Numbered from the stretch's first letter, positions 1 to 8,656 are shown. The stretch: 64,000 bases of DNA from Pseudomonas sp. S37 (GCF_016658545.1 NZ_JACVZC010000018.1:1-64000); one strand, 5' to 3'. Translations and numbers: made by a program. Notes: generated by a model not told the origin, from the letters alone.

Positions 1-50
1 CTGCTTCGCAGCCCATCGCGACGCAAGGCCGCTCCTACAAGGGACCGCGT
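1..50. repeat. REP-like intergenic repeat, copy 1
   Basis: The segment reads 'gcagcccatcgcgacgcaag' followed by 'gccgctcctacaaggga'. The same block recurs almost unchanged at 30311-30360, so this is a dispersed repeat. It is cut by the left end of the window, and only one arm is seen here. Confidence 0.75.
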
Positions 51-135
51 CAGCTTCTGGCATTTGCAATATTGTTCAATACGCCCAACCGGCCCGCCAG
101 CAGACTGCGGTTTTCCCCGCAGAGCCGCCCGCACC

Positions 136-750
136 ATGCAACAGTTCCTGATCATCGCCCTCGCCCACTTTCTTGCCCTGCTCTCGCCCGGCCCGGACTT
201 CTTCCTGGTCGCGCGCACCTCGGTCAACAGCGGCTGGCGCATCGCCAGCGGCGCGTGCCTGGGCATTGCGCTGGCCAATGGCGCGTTCATTGCCATGGCC
301 TTCACCGGGCTGTCGGTTCTGCAGGAAGGCAGCCCGCTGTTCACCGGCCTGCAACTGGCCGGTGCCGGCTACCTGCTGTACATCGGCACGCTGTTCCTGC
401 GCCACGCCGGGCAGACCCGCTTGGGAGCCGTCGCTGGCGAGCAGGCCGTAGACGGATGGTGGAGAGGTTTGGCCATGGGTTTCCTGTCCGGCATCCTCAA
501 CCCCAAGAACGCGCTGTTCTACGCCAGCCTGGCCAGCATGGTCGCCAGTGCCAGCATCGGCTGGAAAGCCACCTACGCGCTGTGGATGTTCAGTGCCGTG
601 CTGCTTTGGGACCTGCTGGTGGCCATGGCCATCGGCAACCAACAGGTATTGCGACGTTTCGCCCGCAGCCTGCCATGGCTGGAACGGGCCTCCGGGCTCA
701 TGCTGGTGCTGCTGGCGGCGGCATTGCTGCTTCACCTGGCCCGGGGCTGA
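136..750 (+). CDS. LysE/RhtB-family amino-acid exporter
   Basis: A 204-residue inner-membrane protein of the LysE/RhtB translocator family, which exports amino acids or related small metabolites by proton exchange. The N-terminal SPGPDF motif (residues 17-22) and NPKNAL (about 122-127) are family signatures, and about six hydrophobic segments fill the length usual for the family (about 205). The start at 136 puts the first helix directly at the N-terminus; an in-frame ATG at 64 would add a charged, non-hydrophobic leader. The 3' end overlaps the convergent phosphatase gene by 53 bp. The substrate cannot be read from the sequence. Confidence 0.88.
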   Translation: MQQFLIIALAHFLALLSPGPDFFLVARTSVNSGWRIASGACLGIALANGAFIAMAFTGLSVLQEGSPLFTGLQLAGAGYLLYIGTLFLRHAGQTRLGAVAGEQAVDGWWRGLAMGFLSGILNPKNALFYASLASMVASASIGWKATYALWMFSAVLLWDLLVAMAIGNQQVLRRFARSLPWLERASGLMLVLLAAALLLHLARG

Positions 751-1429
751 GCAGCTTCAGGCTGCGCATGTCCATCAAGGTAAAGTGGCCGCTGGCCCAG
801 CCCCCGGTGTCCAGGTGCCAGACATTGCCCAGCAGCTTGGCCTCCAGCACGGGCGTGTGGCCGACCAGCAAGGCACGCAAGCCTTGCACCGGCTCGGTAT
901 CGCCCACTTTCAGCCTCCGCCGCGACCACTGGCACACTTCCCGTACCTTGGGGTCGTGGTCCAGCTCCAACTCAAGCCAGTCGCGCAATACCGCCCAATC
1001 GGCAAACGGGCTGTCGGCATGCAGCAGGCCAACCAGCCCTGCTGCACTTTCAACCTCTATTGCAATCGGCAACTGCTCGAAGCGCTCCACATAACGCAAT
1101 TGCTCGTCCCGTGGCAGGTCGAGAAACCAGCTGCCCCCGGCGGCGCGGTACATGTCCAGATCAAGCCGCCCGCCACGTACACGGGTAATTGCCAGCGCTT
1201 CATGATTACCTTGCACGGCATGGAACCAGGGCTGCGCCAGCCATTGCAGCGCCGCTTCGCTGTCCGGCCCACGGTCGACCAGGTCACCCACGCTGAACAG
1301 CCGGTCCACGGCCGGATCGAACCCCACCGCATCCAGGCATTGCTGCAGGCGCTGGAAGTGCCCATGGATATCGCCCACGGCCAAGTCCCGCCCCCGCAGG
1401 TTGGCCATCAGACGCCGAAACCGTCCCAT
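698..1429 (-). CDS. PPP-family metallophosphoesterase (serine/threonine phosphatase-like)
   Basis: A 243-residue cytoplasmic phosphatase of the bacterial PrpA/PphA and lambda-phosphatase type. The metal-binding motifs appear in order: GDIHGH (19-24), GDLVDRG (48-54) and GNHE (74-77), with a later GHTP motif. This is the dinuclear-metal active site of PPP phosphatases. The start at 1429 is preceded by an AGGAAG Shine-Dalgarno sequence. It is transcribed alone, convergent with the LysE-type exporter, and its last 53 bp overlap that gene. The physiological substrate (phosphoprotein or nucleotide) is unknown. Confidence 0.9.
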   Translation of the reverse strand: MGRFRRLMANLRGRDLAVGDIHGHFQRLQQCLDAVGFDPAVDRLFSVGDLVDRGPDSEAALQWLAQPWFHAVQGNHEALAITRVRGGRLDLDMYRAAGGSWFLDLPRDEQLRYVERFEQLPIAIEVESAAGLVGLLHADSPFADWAVLRDWLELELDHDPKVREVCQWSRRRLKVGDTEPVQGLRALLVGHTPVLEAKLLGNVWHLDTGGWASGHFTLMDMRSLKLLSPGPGEAAMPPPAAPA

Positions 1430-1504
1430 TACAATCTTCCTCTGCTGGTAGCGCCTTGCCAGGGGTAAAATGAAAGCACACGCAATCCGCCCCGGAGGTG
1501 CATC

Positions 1505-2020
1505 ATGCGTACCGCCCTCGTGTGTGCCGTGCTCATGGCGCTGTCACTGGACAGCATGGCACAAGCTACCCCACCCGCGCAGGTCGAGGTGCGTTTCGAC
1601 CACCCGGAAAAATTCCGCGATGCCAGCCTCGACAGCCACGGTTATGAACGTGGCGCCGACGCCTATGTGATGAAAACCCTCACCCAGTACCTGCAGAAGC
1701 TCGGCCAGCGCTACCTGCCAGCCGACGAGCAACTGCTCATCGTGATTCGCGACATCGACCTGGCCGGGCGCTTCGAGCCGTGGCACAGCCAGGCCTACGA
1801 TGTACGCTTCATGCGTGAGATTACCTGGCCAACGATTGACCTCAGCTATACCCTCAGCCAGCCCGGCAAGCCCGAGCAGCAGGCGCAGGAACGGGTCAGC
1901 GACAAGATGTACCTGAGCCGCCCGGGCCGGGTCGCCAGCAGCAGTGACCGCCTGTATGCGGAAAAAGCCATGCTCGACGACTGGTTCCGCCAGCGCTTCG
2001 CCGCCCACCCGGCGTCCTGA
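1505..2020 (+). CDS. DUF3016-type periplasmic protein
   Basis: A 171-residue protein with an N-terminal signal peptide (about residues 1-21, ending near SMAQA), so it is probably periplasmic. The body is DUF3016-like, with a 'VEVRFDHPEKFRDA' start, a predicted 'HSQAYDVRFMREITWPTI' strand region and a C-terminal 'LYAEKAMLDDWFRQRF' helix. The family has no established function. The start at 1505 follows a GGAGG ribosome-binding site. It is followed after about 75 bp by the nitrilase-like gene on the same strand. Confidence 0.8.
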   Translation: MRTALVCAVLMALSLDSMAQATPPAQVEVRFDHPEKFRDASLDSHGYERGADAYVMKTLTQYLQKLGQRYLPADEQLLIVIRDIDLAGRFEPWHSQAYDVRFMREITWPTIDLSYTLSQPGKPEQQAQERVSDKMYLSRPGRVASSSDRLYAEKAMLDDWFRQRFAAHPAS

Positions 2021-2095
2021 AAAAACCTTCACTGGTACGGGTGTTGGTGCCGATAGTATGCTCGGCCCTTCAACCTGTACCAGGGAATGGTTCAC

Positions 2096-2833
2096 ATGAA
2101 GCTTTGCGCCGTACAACTGGCGTCGCTCAAGGGCGATGTGCCAGGCAACCTGCAGCGCCACCTGGCGTTTATCGAACAGGCAGCAGCCTTGGGCGCCGAA
2201 CTGGTGGTGTTCCCCGAACTGTCGCTGACCGGTTATGAGCCCAGCGTGGCACGCCAGGCCGCCCTGCCCGTCACCTCCACACGGCTTGACCCGCTGCAGG
2301 CCGCCTGTGACCGGCTGGGTATCACCGTGGCCGCAGGCCTGCCACTGCCAACGCCAGATGGCATACGCATCGGCATGCCGATTTTCAGCCCTGGGGCACC
2401 GCGCCAGGCCTATGCCAAGCGGCGCCTGCACGAAGATGAGCTGCCATGGTTCACCTCCGGTGACCAGGCCTTGCTTTTGCCGTTGGGCGAACACCGTATA
2501 GCACCCGCCATCTGCTACGAGTCGATGTTCATGGCACATGCCGCTGCAGCCCGGGAGCATGGCGCCGACCTGTACCTGGTCAGCGTGGCGAAAACCGCCA
2601 AAGGCATTCATGAGGGCTACACGCACTACCCCGAGGTAGCGCGCGAGCTGGGCATGCCGGTACTGATGGCCAACTGTGTGGGGCCGGCAGACACGTTCAT
2701 CGGCGCTGGTGGCTCTGCTGCCTGGGACAGCCAGGGCCGCTTGCTGGCCAGCCTGGATGACCACAGCGAGGGGCTGATCCTGCTGGACACTGGCAATGCC
2801 AGTGCCAAGGCCTTCCCCCTGGCCACGGCATGA
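2096..2833 (+). CDS. Carbon-nitrogen hydrolase (nitrilase superfamily)
   Basis: A 245-residue cytoplasmic amidohydrolase of the nitrilase/omega-amidase superfamily. The Glu-Lys-Cys triad is complete: E41 in VFPELSLTGYEP, K108 in YAKRRLHEDE and C140 in AICYESMF. The start at 2096 is preferred over 2087 because AGGGA then sits 9 bases upstream. It overlaps the next small gene by 4 bp (ATGA), so the two are probably translationally coupled. The amide or nitrile substrate cannot be told. Confidence 0.9.
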   Translation: MKLCAVQLASLKGDVPGNLQRHLAFIEQAAALGAELVVFPELSLTGYEPSVARQAALPVTSTRLDPLQAACDRLGITVAAGLPLPTPDGIRIGMPIFSPGAPRQAYAKRRLHEDELPWFTSGDQALLLPLGEHRIAPAICYESMFMAHAAAAREHGADLYLVSVAKTAKGIHEGYTHYPEVARELGMPVLMANCVGPADTFIGAGGSAAWDSQGRLLASLDDHSEGLILLDTGNASAKAFPLATA

Positions 2834-3072
2834 CTTATCTGGTCCTGGCACTGCTCAGTTATGCCTGCACCTACTACGTGGTCGGCCTGCTCATCCGTGG
2901 CCAGTTGGCGGATGTGGCCGAAGGCCTGCGTCATCGACCCGATGCGCCGACGCCCGGCGAGTACCTGCGCGAGGTCACACACCTTGCACGGCGGGCTCAG
3001 CGGCACTACACCCTGATGGCCGGCTCGGTGTTGGCCATTGTGGTTTGCCTGGTCGTCAGCTGGTTCGGCTGA
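2830..3072 (+). CDS. Small two-helix membrane protein
   Basis: An 80-residue protein of unknown function. It has an N-terminal hydrophobic helix (about 2-23), a charged middle with GEYLREVTHLARRAQRHY, and a C-terminal helix (about 61-79). It begins inside the stop region of the nitrilase-like gene (ATGA overlap), so the two very likely form one transcript. Its 3' end lies 4 bp from the stop of the convergent ogt. Confidence 0.75.
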   Translation: MTYLVLALLSYACTYYVVGLLIRGQLADVAEGLRHRPDAPTPGEYLREVTHLARRAQRHYTLMAGSVLAIVVCLVVSWFG

Positions 3073-3076
3073 CGCC

Positions 3077-3577
3077 TTACAAGTCCAGCGCCAGGCTCTG
3101 CCGGCCTTCCAGCGCCAGCAGGTACTGCTTGGCCGCCAGCCCCCCGGCAAACCCGGTCAGGTTGCCCGAAGCGCCGATGACCCGGTGGCATGGGGCAATG
3201 ATCGAGATCGGGTTGCGGCCATTGGCGGCGCCCACCGCACGCACGGCACTGGGGTTGCCGATCTGCCGGGCGATGTCGCCGTAACTGCGGGTTTCGCCAA
3301 ACGGTATCGCCAACAGCGCGGCCCACACCTGGCGCTGGAACCCGGTACCGGAAAAGTCCAGCGCCAGCTCGAAACGCTGGCGCTTGCCGGCGAAGTACTC
3401 ACCCAGTTGCCGAGCGGTTTCCAGCAATACCGGGCACTGGTCGTCGCGGTGCAGCGCGCCCAGGCGTACACGGTTCTCCCGCTCCTCTTCCCACAGTACG
3501 GCGGCCAGGCAATCGCCACGGGCCACCAGGGTCAGCGTGCCGACGGGCGATTGCATGAAAGTGAATGCGCTGGACAT
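3077..3577 (-). CDS. ogt: Methylated-DNA--[protein]-cysteine S-methyltransferase
   Basis: A 166-residue suicide DNA-repair protein that moves the methyl group from O6-methylguanine (and O4-methylthymine) to its own cysteine. The active-site PCHRV motif has the acceptor C130. The helix-turn-helix 'GETRSYGDIARQIG' (about 94-107) and Arg finger region 'NPSAVRAVGAANG' are present. The start at 3577 has an AGGAG sequence just upstream; a longer reading from 3622 lacks one. There is no AraC-like domain, so this is Ogt-type and not Ada. Confidence 0.93.
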   Translation of the reverse strand: MSSAFTFMQSPVGTLTLVARGDCLAAVLWEEERENRVRLGALHRDDQCPVLLETARQLGEYFAGKRQRFELALDFSGTGFQRQVWAALLAIPFGETRSYGDIARQIGNPSAVRAVGAANGRNPISIIAPCHRVIGASGNLTGFAGGLAAKQYLLALEGRQSLALDL

Positions 3578-3648
3578 CAGCGGGCTCCTGCAGTTGGCGA
3601 TAAAGCCACTGTACGCATCCACAGTCTTGCCTGCATCCGCTTTCTTGC

Positions 3649-4449
3649 TCAGTTAATTGCGCAGCCAGCAATGCGTCGTGCCTGGCTGAGGTTGACCTTG
3701 GGTATCAGCTCGATCGGGATGCGCGAGGTCGCCGACAGGTTGTAGACATGGAAGTGCTCATTGACCACTTCGCGTGCCATCAGCGTCAGCGATGGCAGTA
3801 TACGGCTGTCCCAGTGCTGGTCGAGCCCGCACGGCGAACACTGGCCTTGGCCATTTTCATAGAACCGCCCGACACTCTGGTCGAGGTCTACCCCTACCAG
3901 CAGCACTTCTTCGAAACCTAGGTGATAGGCCAGCTGCAGCGCCACATACGCGACCGTGCGGGCATCGAAAAAGCCATGGGCCAGGTCTTTGCTGAAGGCA
4001 ATCGAGCGGCTGCGCTTGCTCCACAACGCGCGGTTGCACACGCAACTTTCACCATGGCCGCGCAAACCGTCGAGCAGGTTCGGTGTGTCGGCCTTGTGCA
4101 AGGCATACCGCTCGGTACCGGCCGGCACATCGGCACCAGCATACTGCTCGGGCCACAATGCCAGGCGTTCGCTGTCGCGCACGGCGGTGGCGAAAAAGCC
4201 CGGCTGTTGCTGGCGGAAGCTCTTGTCGGTACACACGTAGAAAAACGGTTTGATGCCGTGTTCGGCAGTCATGGCGACCGAGCCGTTCATGGCGATGACG
4301 GGCAGATGGGCAAACTCTGCCAACGGGAAATGCCTGGCAGAGGCGCCGGAGGCAAGAATCACTACCGGGCCCTGCTGGGTGTTGCGACACGCCTCGAAAC
4401 TGGAGAACGCCCCGCGTTCAGCACTCGGCTGCGACGAAAGTGTGTTCAT
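3649..4449 (-). CDS. MptE-like/DUF115-type protein, possibly surface-glycan biosynthesis
   Basis: A 266-residue protein. It has an N-terminal nucleotide-binding-like segment 'VVILASGASARHFPL' and 'VIAMNGSV', then 'LGFEEVLLVGVDLD', all typical of the 6-hydroxymethylpterin diphosphokinase MptE-like/DUF115 fold. Relatives in Pseudomonas are often labelled lipopolysaccharide core biosynthesis proteins, a label taken from annotation habit and not from anything visible here. There is no signal peptide. The start at 4449 is chosen over 4485 because the extra residues look non-coding. Confidence 0.7.
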   Translation of the reverse strand: MNTLSSQPSAERGAFSSFEACRNTQQGPVVILASGASARHFPLAEFAHLPVIAMNGSVAMTAEHGIKPFFYVCTDKSFRQQQPGFFATAVRDSERLALWPEQYAGADVPAGTERYALHKADTPNLLDGLRGHGESCVCNRALWSKRSRSIAFSKDLAHGFFDARTVAYVALQLAYHLGFEEVLLVGVDLDQSVGRFYENGQGQCSPCGLDQHWDSRILPSLTLMAREVVNEHFHVYNLSATSRIPIELIPKVNLSQARRIAGCAIN

Positions 4450-4773
4450 CAATGGCTTCTTTGGACTGGACAGTTCAAGCCACAATACTGATCCGTGTAT
4501 ACCTCGCGGCCGCTTTTACCTAACTTTACTTATCTGAACTTTAGTCAATCGCCAGTCCTTTATCTGGCGGGTTATCAGGGCTGCTGCGCAGCCCATCAGC
4601 GCCCAGATACCGGTTTATCCAACTGCACGCCATCACAGCAGACCAGCAGGGCCAGAGGTTGTTCCCCCACTTTTGGGCCGGGAGACCGATCTGCGCCACC
4701 GAGGCGACGGACGGGTGCTGGCGGTCAAGGATCCTCCCCAGCCCCGTAGGCACGCAATGGTTCACTTTCAACG
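4450..4773. other. Intergenic region, 324 bp
   Basis: No convincing gene. At about 4578-4602 it contains a short 'gctgctgcgcagcccatcag' stretch that resembles the start of the dispersed repeat seen at 1-50 and 30311-30360, probably a degenerate partial copy. It separates the promoter side of the MptE-like gene from the 3' end of the MerR gene. Confidence 0.5.
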
Positions 4774-5199
4774 TCAAGTCGTCGTGGCGTCGACCTCGCC
4801 CTCCTGCCAACCGGCAACCAACCGCTGCGCGTTCTCCGCGCAATCCATCCCCTGCGGCTTGTCTTCAATACCGGCAATCACCGCCAGCAACTGCGCGCGG
4901 TTCTGTACCAGCCGCTGCTGCATCGCCTCAATCTCCGCCACCTTGCGCTTCAGGCTCGCCAGCAACAAACCGTGCCCTCCCTTCGTTGCCCCGGACGCGC
5001 CCGTAAGCTTGCGCATTTCTTCCAGGCTGAAGCCCGCCTGCTGGCCACAGGTAATGATCTCCAGTGCCCGCACCACCTGCTCCGGGTAATCCCGGTAACC
5101 ATTACCCAGGCGTCGGGCAGCAATCAGCCCGCTGGCTTCATAAAAGCGGATTCGCGATGCGCTGAGCCCTGTACGTCGTGCCAGTTCACCAATTTTCAT
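4774..5199 (-). CDS. MerR-family transcriptional regulator
   Basis: A 141-residue dimeric regulator. The winged-helix N-terminus 'MKIGELARRTGLSASRIRFY' starts at residue 1, followed by a second wing and a C-terminal coiled coil (about 80-115). No cysteine cluster typical of metal sensors (CueR, ZntR) is present; the few cysteines are scattered, so it may sense an organic or redox signal. It diverges from the Old Yellow Enzyme gene, with a MerR-type operator between them, so that gene is the likely target. Confidence 0.88.
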   Translation of the reverse strand: MKIGELARRTGLSASRIRFYEASGLIAARRLGNGYRDYPEQVVRALEIITCGQQAGFSLEEMRKLTGASGATKGGHGLLLASLKRKVAEIEAMQQRLVQNRAQLLAVIAGIEDKPQGMDCAENAQRLVAGWQEGEVDATTT

Positions 5200-5217
5200 T
5201 CCGGTTGCATTCCCCTA

Positions 5218-5247
5218 TTGACCTTCAAGTTGACTTTAACCTTAGCC
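5218..5247 (+). promoter_or_regulatory. MerR-type operator/promoter for the flavin oxidoreductase
   Basis: A TTGACC -35-like hexamer (5218-5223) is followed by the dyad 'CAAGTTGACTTTA' and then 'TTAGCCT'. The core AAGT-TG-ACTT is a perfect inverted repeat, placed where MerR proteins bind between over-spaced -35 and -10 boxes. It sits in the divergent intergenic region of the merR-like and oxidoreductase genes. Confidence 0.6.
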
Positions 5248-5311
5248 TTCTCGCGAACCTAGCCCACGCGTGCAGCAACCGATGCGTGGTAGCCCTTATT
5301 CGGAGATCGCC

Positions 5312-6547
5312 ATGACGCCGTTTCAGCCCTTGACCCTGCCCAATGGCAGTGTCATTCCCAACCGCATCGCCAAGGCGGCGATGGAAGAGAACCTGGCCAA
5401 CCCGGACCAGACCCCGTCCGACCAGTTGCTGCGCCTGTACCAGGCCTGGGCCGAGGGTGGCGCCGGCCTGTTGTTGACCGGCAACGTGATGATCGACCCC
5501 AGTGCCATGACCGGCCCGGGCGGCGTGATGCTCGACGCCAGCCAGCCGCTGCAACGCTTTCGCGACTGGGCACGTGCCGGCCGTGCCCACGGCGCGCAGT
5601 TCTGGATGCAGATCAACCACCCTGGGCGGCAGATGCAGGCCAACCTGGGCCAGCCCACCGTCGCACCTTCGGCCGTCGCCCTGGACATGGGCGGTTTGTC
5701 CAGGCTGTTTGCGCTGCCCAAGGCGCTGGACGAAGCCGAGATCACGGCCCTGATCCAGCGCTTCGCGCGTACGGCAGCACTCGCCGAAGAAGCAGGCTTC
5801 AGTGGCGTGCAGATCCATGCCGCCCATGGCTATCTGCTGAGCCAGTTCCTGTCGCCGTTGAGCAATCAGCGCCAGGACCGCTGGGGTGGCAGCCTGGCAA
5901 ACCGCGCCCGGCTGTTACTGGAGGTGGTCAAGGCCGTACGCGAGGTGGTTTCGCCAGGTTTTGCCGTGGCAGTGAAACTGAACTCGGCGGACTTCCAGCG
6001 CGGCGGCTTCGAGCCTGAGCAGGCCCGCCAGGTGGTGCTGTGGCTGAACGAGTTGCCAGTAGACCTGGTGGAACTGTCGGGTGGCAGCTATGAGGCGCCG
6101 GCCATGCAGGGCGATGCCCGCGATGGCCGTACCCTTGCCCGTGAGGCCTACTTCCTGGAGTTTGCCCAGGACATTGCGGCCATCGCGAAGATGCCGGTGA
6201 TGGTCACCGGCGGCATTCGCCGCCTGCCCGTGGTCGAGCAGGTACTCGCCAGTGGCGTGGCCATGGCCGGGATCGCCACGGCACTGGCTGTCGAGCCTGC
6301 CCTGCCCCGACGCTGGCACAACGGCGAAGCGGCCGCCACAGCCGAGCTGCAACCGATACGCTGGAAGCGCAAGGCGTTTGCCGCGCTGGCCTACATGGCG
6401 CTGGTCAAGTTGCAGATGCGTCGGCTGGCGGCGGGCAACCGGCCCAAGGCGCATGCGTCGCCGTTGCGCGCCTTGGTGCTGGAGCAAGGCTGCACGTTAC
6501 TGCGGGTGAGGCAGTACAGGCGTATGATGAAACGCCGGGCGGGTTGA
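5312..6547 (+). CDS. NADH:flavin oxidoreductase, Old Yellow Enzyme family
   Basis: A 411-residue FMN-dependent TIM-barrel ene-reductase, expected to reduce activated C=C bonds (enones, quinones, nitro-compounds) with NAD(P)H. Diagnostic segments are 'FWMQINHPGRQ', 'GFSGVQIHAAHGYLLSQF' with the HAAHGYL signature, 'SNQRQDRWGGS', and the phosphate-binding 'VMVTGGIR'. It lacks the Fe-S cysteines of 2,4-dienoyl-CoA reductase, so it is of the stand-alone OYE type, with a C-terminal tail of about 60 residues beyond the barrel. The start at 5312 follows GGAG. The divergent MerR protein is its probable regulator. Confidence 0.9.
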   Translation: MTPFQPLTLPNGSVIPNRIAKAAMEENLANPDQTPSDQLLRLYQAWAEGGAGLLLTGNVMIDPSAMTGPGGVMLDASQPLQRFRDWARAGRAHGAQFWMQINHPGRQMQANLGQPTVAPSAVALDMGGLSRLFALPKALDEAEITALIQRFARTAALAEEAGFSGVQIHAAHGYLLSQFLSPLSNQRQDRWGGSLANRARLLLEVVKAVREVVSPGFAVAVKLNSADFQRGGFEPEQARQVVLWLNELPVDLVELSGGSYEAPAMQGDARDGRTLAREAYFLEFAQDIAAIAKMPVMVTGGIRRLPVVEQVLASGVAMAGIATALAVEPALPRRWHNGEAAATAELQPIRWKRKAFAALAYMALVKLQMRRLAAGNRPKAHASPLRALVLEQGCTLLRVRQYRRMMKRRAG

Positions 6548-6595
6548 AAGACTGTTCGATCACTGTGGGTGTGGGCTTGGCGGCGCGGTGGATGG

Positions 6596-6640
6596 CACCG
6601 GCTGCGCCGGTGTTCGCGGCTAAAGCCGCTCCTACAGGGA
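6596..6640. repeat. REP-like intergenic repeat, copy 2
   Basis: A short dyad CACCGGC-tgc-GCCGGTG is followed by 'ttcgcggctaaagccgctcc' and 'tacaggga', the common core of the dispersed repeats in this window. It lies between the oxidoreductase and osmE-like genes. Confidence 0.7.
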
Positions 6641-6695
6641 GCCGGGCATTGCACATGCACCTGCCTTCATCGGCGTCCTCTATCGGAGCACTGCC

Positions 6696-7052
6696 ATGAA
6701 CAAACCCCTTCACGCACTGCTGTTCATCCTCGCAGCGCTTTCTGCCTGCTCAACGAATACCGCGCAATACCAGGACCAACCGCTGGTGGCCAAGGTCGTG
6801 AACGGCATGAGCCAGGACCAGGTCATGCAAATTGCCGGTAAGCCAGATGCCGAGTCCGACCGCACCGTTGTACCCGGCAGTTGCTACGACTACATGCTGA
6901 ACAAGGCTGGCAACCGGCAACCCTACAGCGTCAGCTTCGACGGCAACGGCAAGGTGGACAAGACGGCCTTCATGACCTGCGCCGAATGGAGCAATGCCCA
7001 GCACAAGGCGCGCCTGCCTAGCATGGGTGGTTCAAGCGGCTCGGGCTACTGA
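6696..7052 (+). CDS. osmE: OsmE-like outer-membrane lipoprotein
   Basis: A 118-residue lipoprotein of the SmpA/OmlA-like superfamily resembling osmotically inducible OsmE. The lipobox is LSAC with Cys18. Then come 'VVNGMSQDQVMQIAGKPDAE', the characteristic helix and 'GKP' turn, 'GSCYDYML', and 'TAFMTCAEW' near the end, matching the OsmE pattern including the two conserved cysteines. A glycine/serine tail ends the protein. Residues after the lipobox are not Asp, so outer-membrane sorting is likely. The role in envelope stress is known for the family and not shown here. Confidence 0.85.
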   Translation: MNKPLHALLFILAALSACSTNTAQYQDQPLVAKVVNGMSQDQVMQIAGKPDAESDRTVVPGSCYDYMLNKAGNRQPYSVSFDGNGKVDKTAFMTCAEWSNAQHKARLPSMGGSSGSGY

Positions 7053-7053
7053 T

Positions 7054-7383
7054 TCAGTCCAGGCATTCCTTGGCAGCCTGGCGCAATTTGTCGCCAGACA
7101 GAAAGCTGCCCTTGTAGAACGTTGCGCGGCTGCCCTCGCGAGAGTCGACCACGTCCAGCACATCATCACTGGCCACGGCACTGGATGCTGTCAACCGGTA
7201 ACCGTGAGCAATCGATTTTTGCGTAGCCTGTGGTGCCACCGCCTGCCATTTGGGCAGAACGCAGGCCGCGTACTCCTGCGGCGTTTTTTGGGTCAGTTTG
7301 CTGGCTGTGGGGTTGCCGGGGGTTGCGCAACCGGCAAGGCTGGCGACTAAGGCAGAAACGATCAAGATACGAAAAGTAGGCAT
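7054..7383 (-). CDS. Small lipoprotein of unknown function (paralogue of 9180-9548)
   Basis: A 109-residue lipoprotein. Signal peptide and lipobox are 'LVASLAGC' with Cys19 when started at 7383. The mature part has 'KTPQEYAACVLPKW' and ends 'LRQAAKECLD'. The lipoprotein at 9180-9548 has the matching pattern K[TS]PxxYxxCV and a C-terminal AAxxC, so the two look like divergent paralogues with a conserved disulfide. Its stop is 1 bp from the stop of the convergent osmE-like gene. An upstream start at 7413 or 7428 cannot be excluded. Confidence 0.72.
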   Translation of the reverse strand: MPTFRILIVSALVASLAGCATPGNPTASKLTQKTPQEYAACVLPKWQAVAPQATQKSIAHGYRLTASSAVASDDVLDVVDSREGSRATFYKGSFLSGDKLRQAAKECLD

Positions 7384-7674
7384 TTGCAATTGGCCAGTAA
7401 GGATACGCTGCATTCTAGCGAAGCCCATTCCGAGTGACTAATCAACCAAGGTCTTGATGCAAGTGCCTGGCGCGATTGACACACTGCCAACATACCTACG
7501 ACAACAAAATGACAAGCTGTCAGATTTACTACTGCAGTGCAACGGTAATTATTTGTCAGCACTCAGGGAACGAATGCAATCTGCCCTGCTTCTGATGAGC
7601 AACAGGCCGCAACAACAGGCGGCTTGCCCCACTCACTTACATCGATCAGTGCACGCTTCGCTCAGGAGAATCCT

Positions 7675-7989
7675 ATGCTCTGGTGGTTGGAACTACTCGC
7701 CCAATATGCAACCGCAACCGGCCTGGCCGTGCTCTGCATTTTCGTGTTCTGGGCCTTTAGCCTGGCATTCGGCAGGGCCTACATGAAGCTGCTTTCTGGC
7801 CTGCTGGCCGCCGCGCTGCTGTTGATCGCCGCGTTGCCACATGGCGTGGACTTCGCCTTGGGCAACCACCTGGCGCCTGGTGATACCAGCGCGTTGCTGT
7901 TGTTCATTGCCGATGCATGCGGCGTGATCACGGCAGTGTTGGTGGCTTCGTTCTTTTTCAACCCCGAACGCTTGCTGGATGAGGCCTGA
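7675..7989 (+). CDS. Small membrane protein, three predicted helices
   Basis: A 104-residue hydrophobic protein of unknown function with helices at about 8-30, 36-56 and 70-93 and a short acidic tail. The start at 7675 follows a clear AGGAG. It has no close neighbours in the same transcript and is one of a run of small proteins in 6.7-12 kb. Confidence 0.7.
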   Translation: MLWWLELLAQYATATGLAVLCIFVFWAFSLAFGRAYMKLLSGLLAAALLLIAALPHGVDFALGNHLAPGDTSALLLFIADACGVITAVLVASFFFNPERLLDEA

Positions 7990-8102
7990 GCGGCATTGAA
8001 GAGGCGCACCTGATATTTCTGCCAGTAGCCCGCACGCCTGGAGGCTGGGAAAGTGTAAATGCCAAAGGCCTTACACCACCACTCATCAAGGGGTTACACA
8101 GT

Positions 8103-8294
8103 ATGCAACAGAAAGCTGGCAATACGCGGATCTTCTATCAGAACGGTAAGCCCGTCACTCTCATTGACCCGGAAAAGAGCACAAGCATCTGCCGCACCGC
8201 CGATGTGGCGCTGGCCGAACATCAAGCAGACGGTAGCAAGTTGCTGGTAACGGATGACAAGGGTTCCGTACTGCAGGTGCACGAGAAAGACTGA
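8103..8294 (+). CDS. Small soluble hypothetical protein
   Basis: A 63-residue protein without a signal or hydrophobic stretch: 'NTRIFYQNGKPVTLIDPEKS' then 'SKLLVTDDKGSVLQVHEKD'. The alternating polar/hydrophobic pattern suggests a small beta-rich fold. AAGGGG lies 9 bases before the ATG. Family not recognised. Confidence 0.6.
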   Translation: MQQKAGNTRIFYQNGKPVTLIDPEKSTSICRTADVALAEHQADGSKLLVTDDKGSVLQVHEKD

Positions 8295-8437
8295 GATCTG
8301 CGCCCTCAACGGTGATTACCCAGGCTCTTCGGAGCCTGGACGAAAATGCCCCCTTCACAAACCTGTTGCGCTCCAGCCGTCTCAGCAGCGATGCTCAGAA
8401 GCTCGCAGCAGCAACAGACAAGGAAGGCCCCATCACC

Positions 8438-8656
8438 ATGGAAACGCTCCACACCATCAAGTCAGACCTGGTCAGAACGGCCGACCACCTGGATCAGCTC
8501 AGCCAGGCCATGAGCGGCCACGCCAGGTTCATGGAAGCGCGCGGCAGCTCGCAGGGCGATATCGATGTGGCGGCGCACATCAAATCCATCGATGGGGTAG
8601 CGGACGAGTTGCGTATTGTCGCTGCGCGAATCGACGATAGCGAAGGCGCTCGCTGA
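8438..8656 (+). CDS. Small helical hypothetical protein
   Basis: A 72-residue protein, mostly amphipathic helix ('LVRTADHLDQLSQAMSGHAR', 'AHIKSIDGVADELRIVAARI'). The start at 8438 is preferred because AGGAAGG sits 10 bases upstream; a GTG at 8312 in the same frame would give 114 residues but has no ribosome-binding site and its extra part looks less protein-like. Function unknown. Confidence 0.55.
   Translation: METLHTIKSDLVRTADHLDQLSQAMSGHARFMEARGSSQGDIDVAAHIKSIDGVADELRIVAARIDDSEGAR

Noticed and set aside
1544..2851. Long open frame on the minus strand (435 codons) across the DUF3016 and nitrilase-like genes
   Set aside because: It is the antisense of two well-supported genes, with high-GC codon bias producing a stop-free opposite strand. 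No family motif or ribosome-binding site is seen.
4541..4843. Minus-strand frame of 100 codons in the gap after the MptE-like gene
   Set aside because: Overlaps the 3' end of the MerR gene in another frame, low-complexity composition, no start signal.
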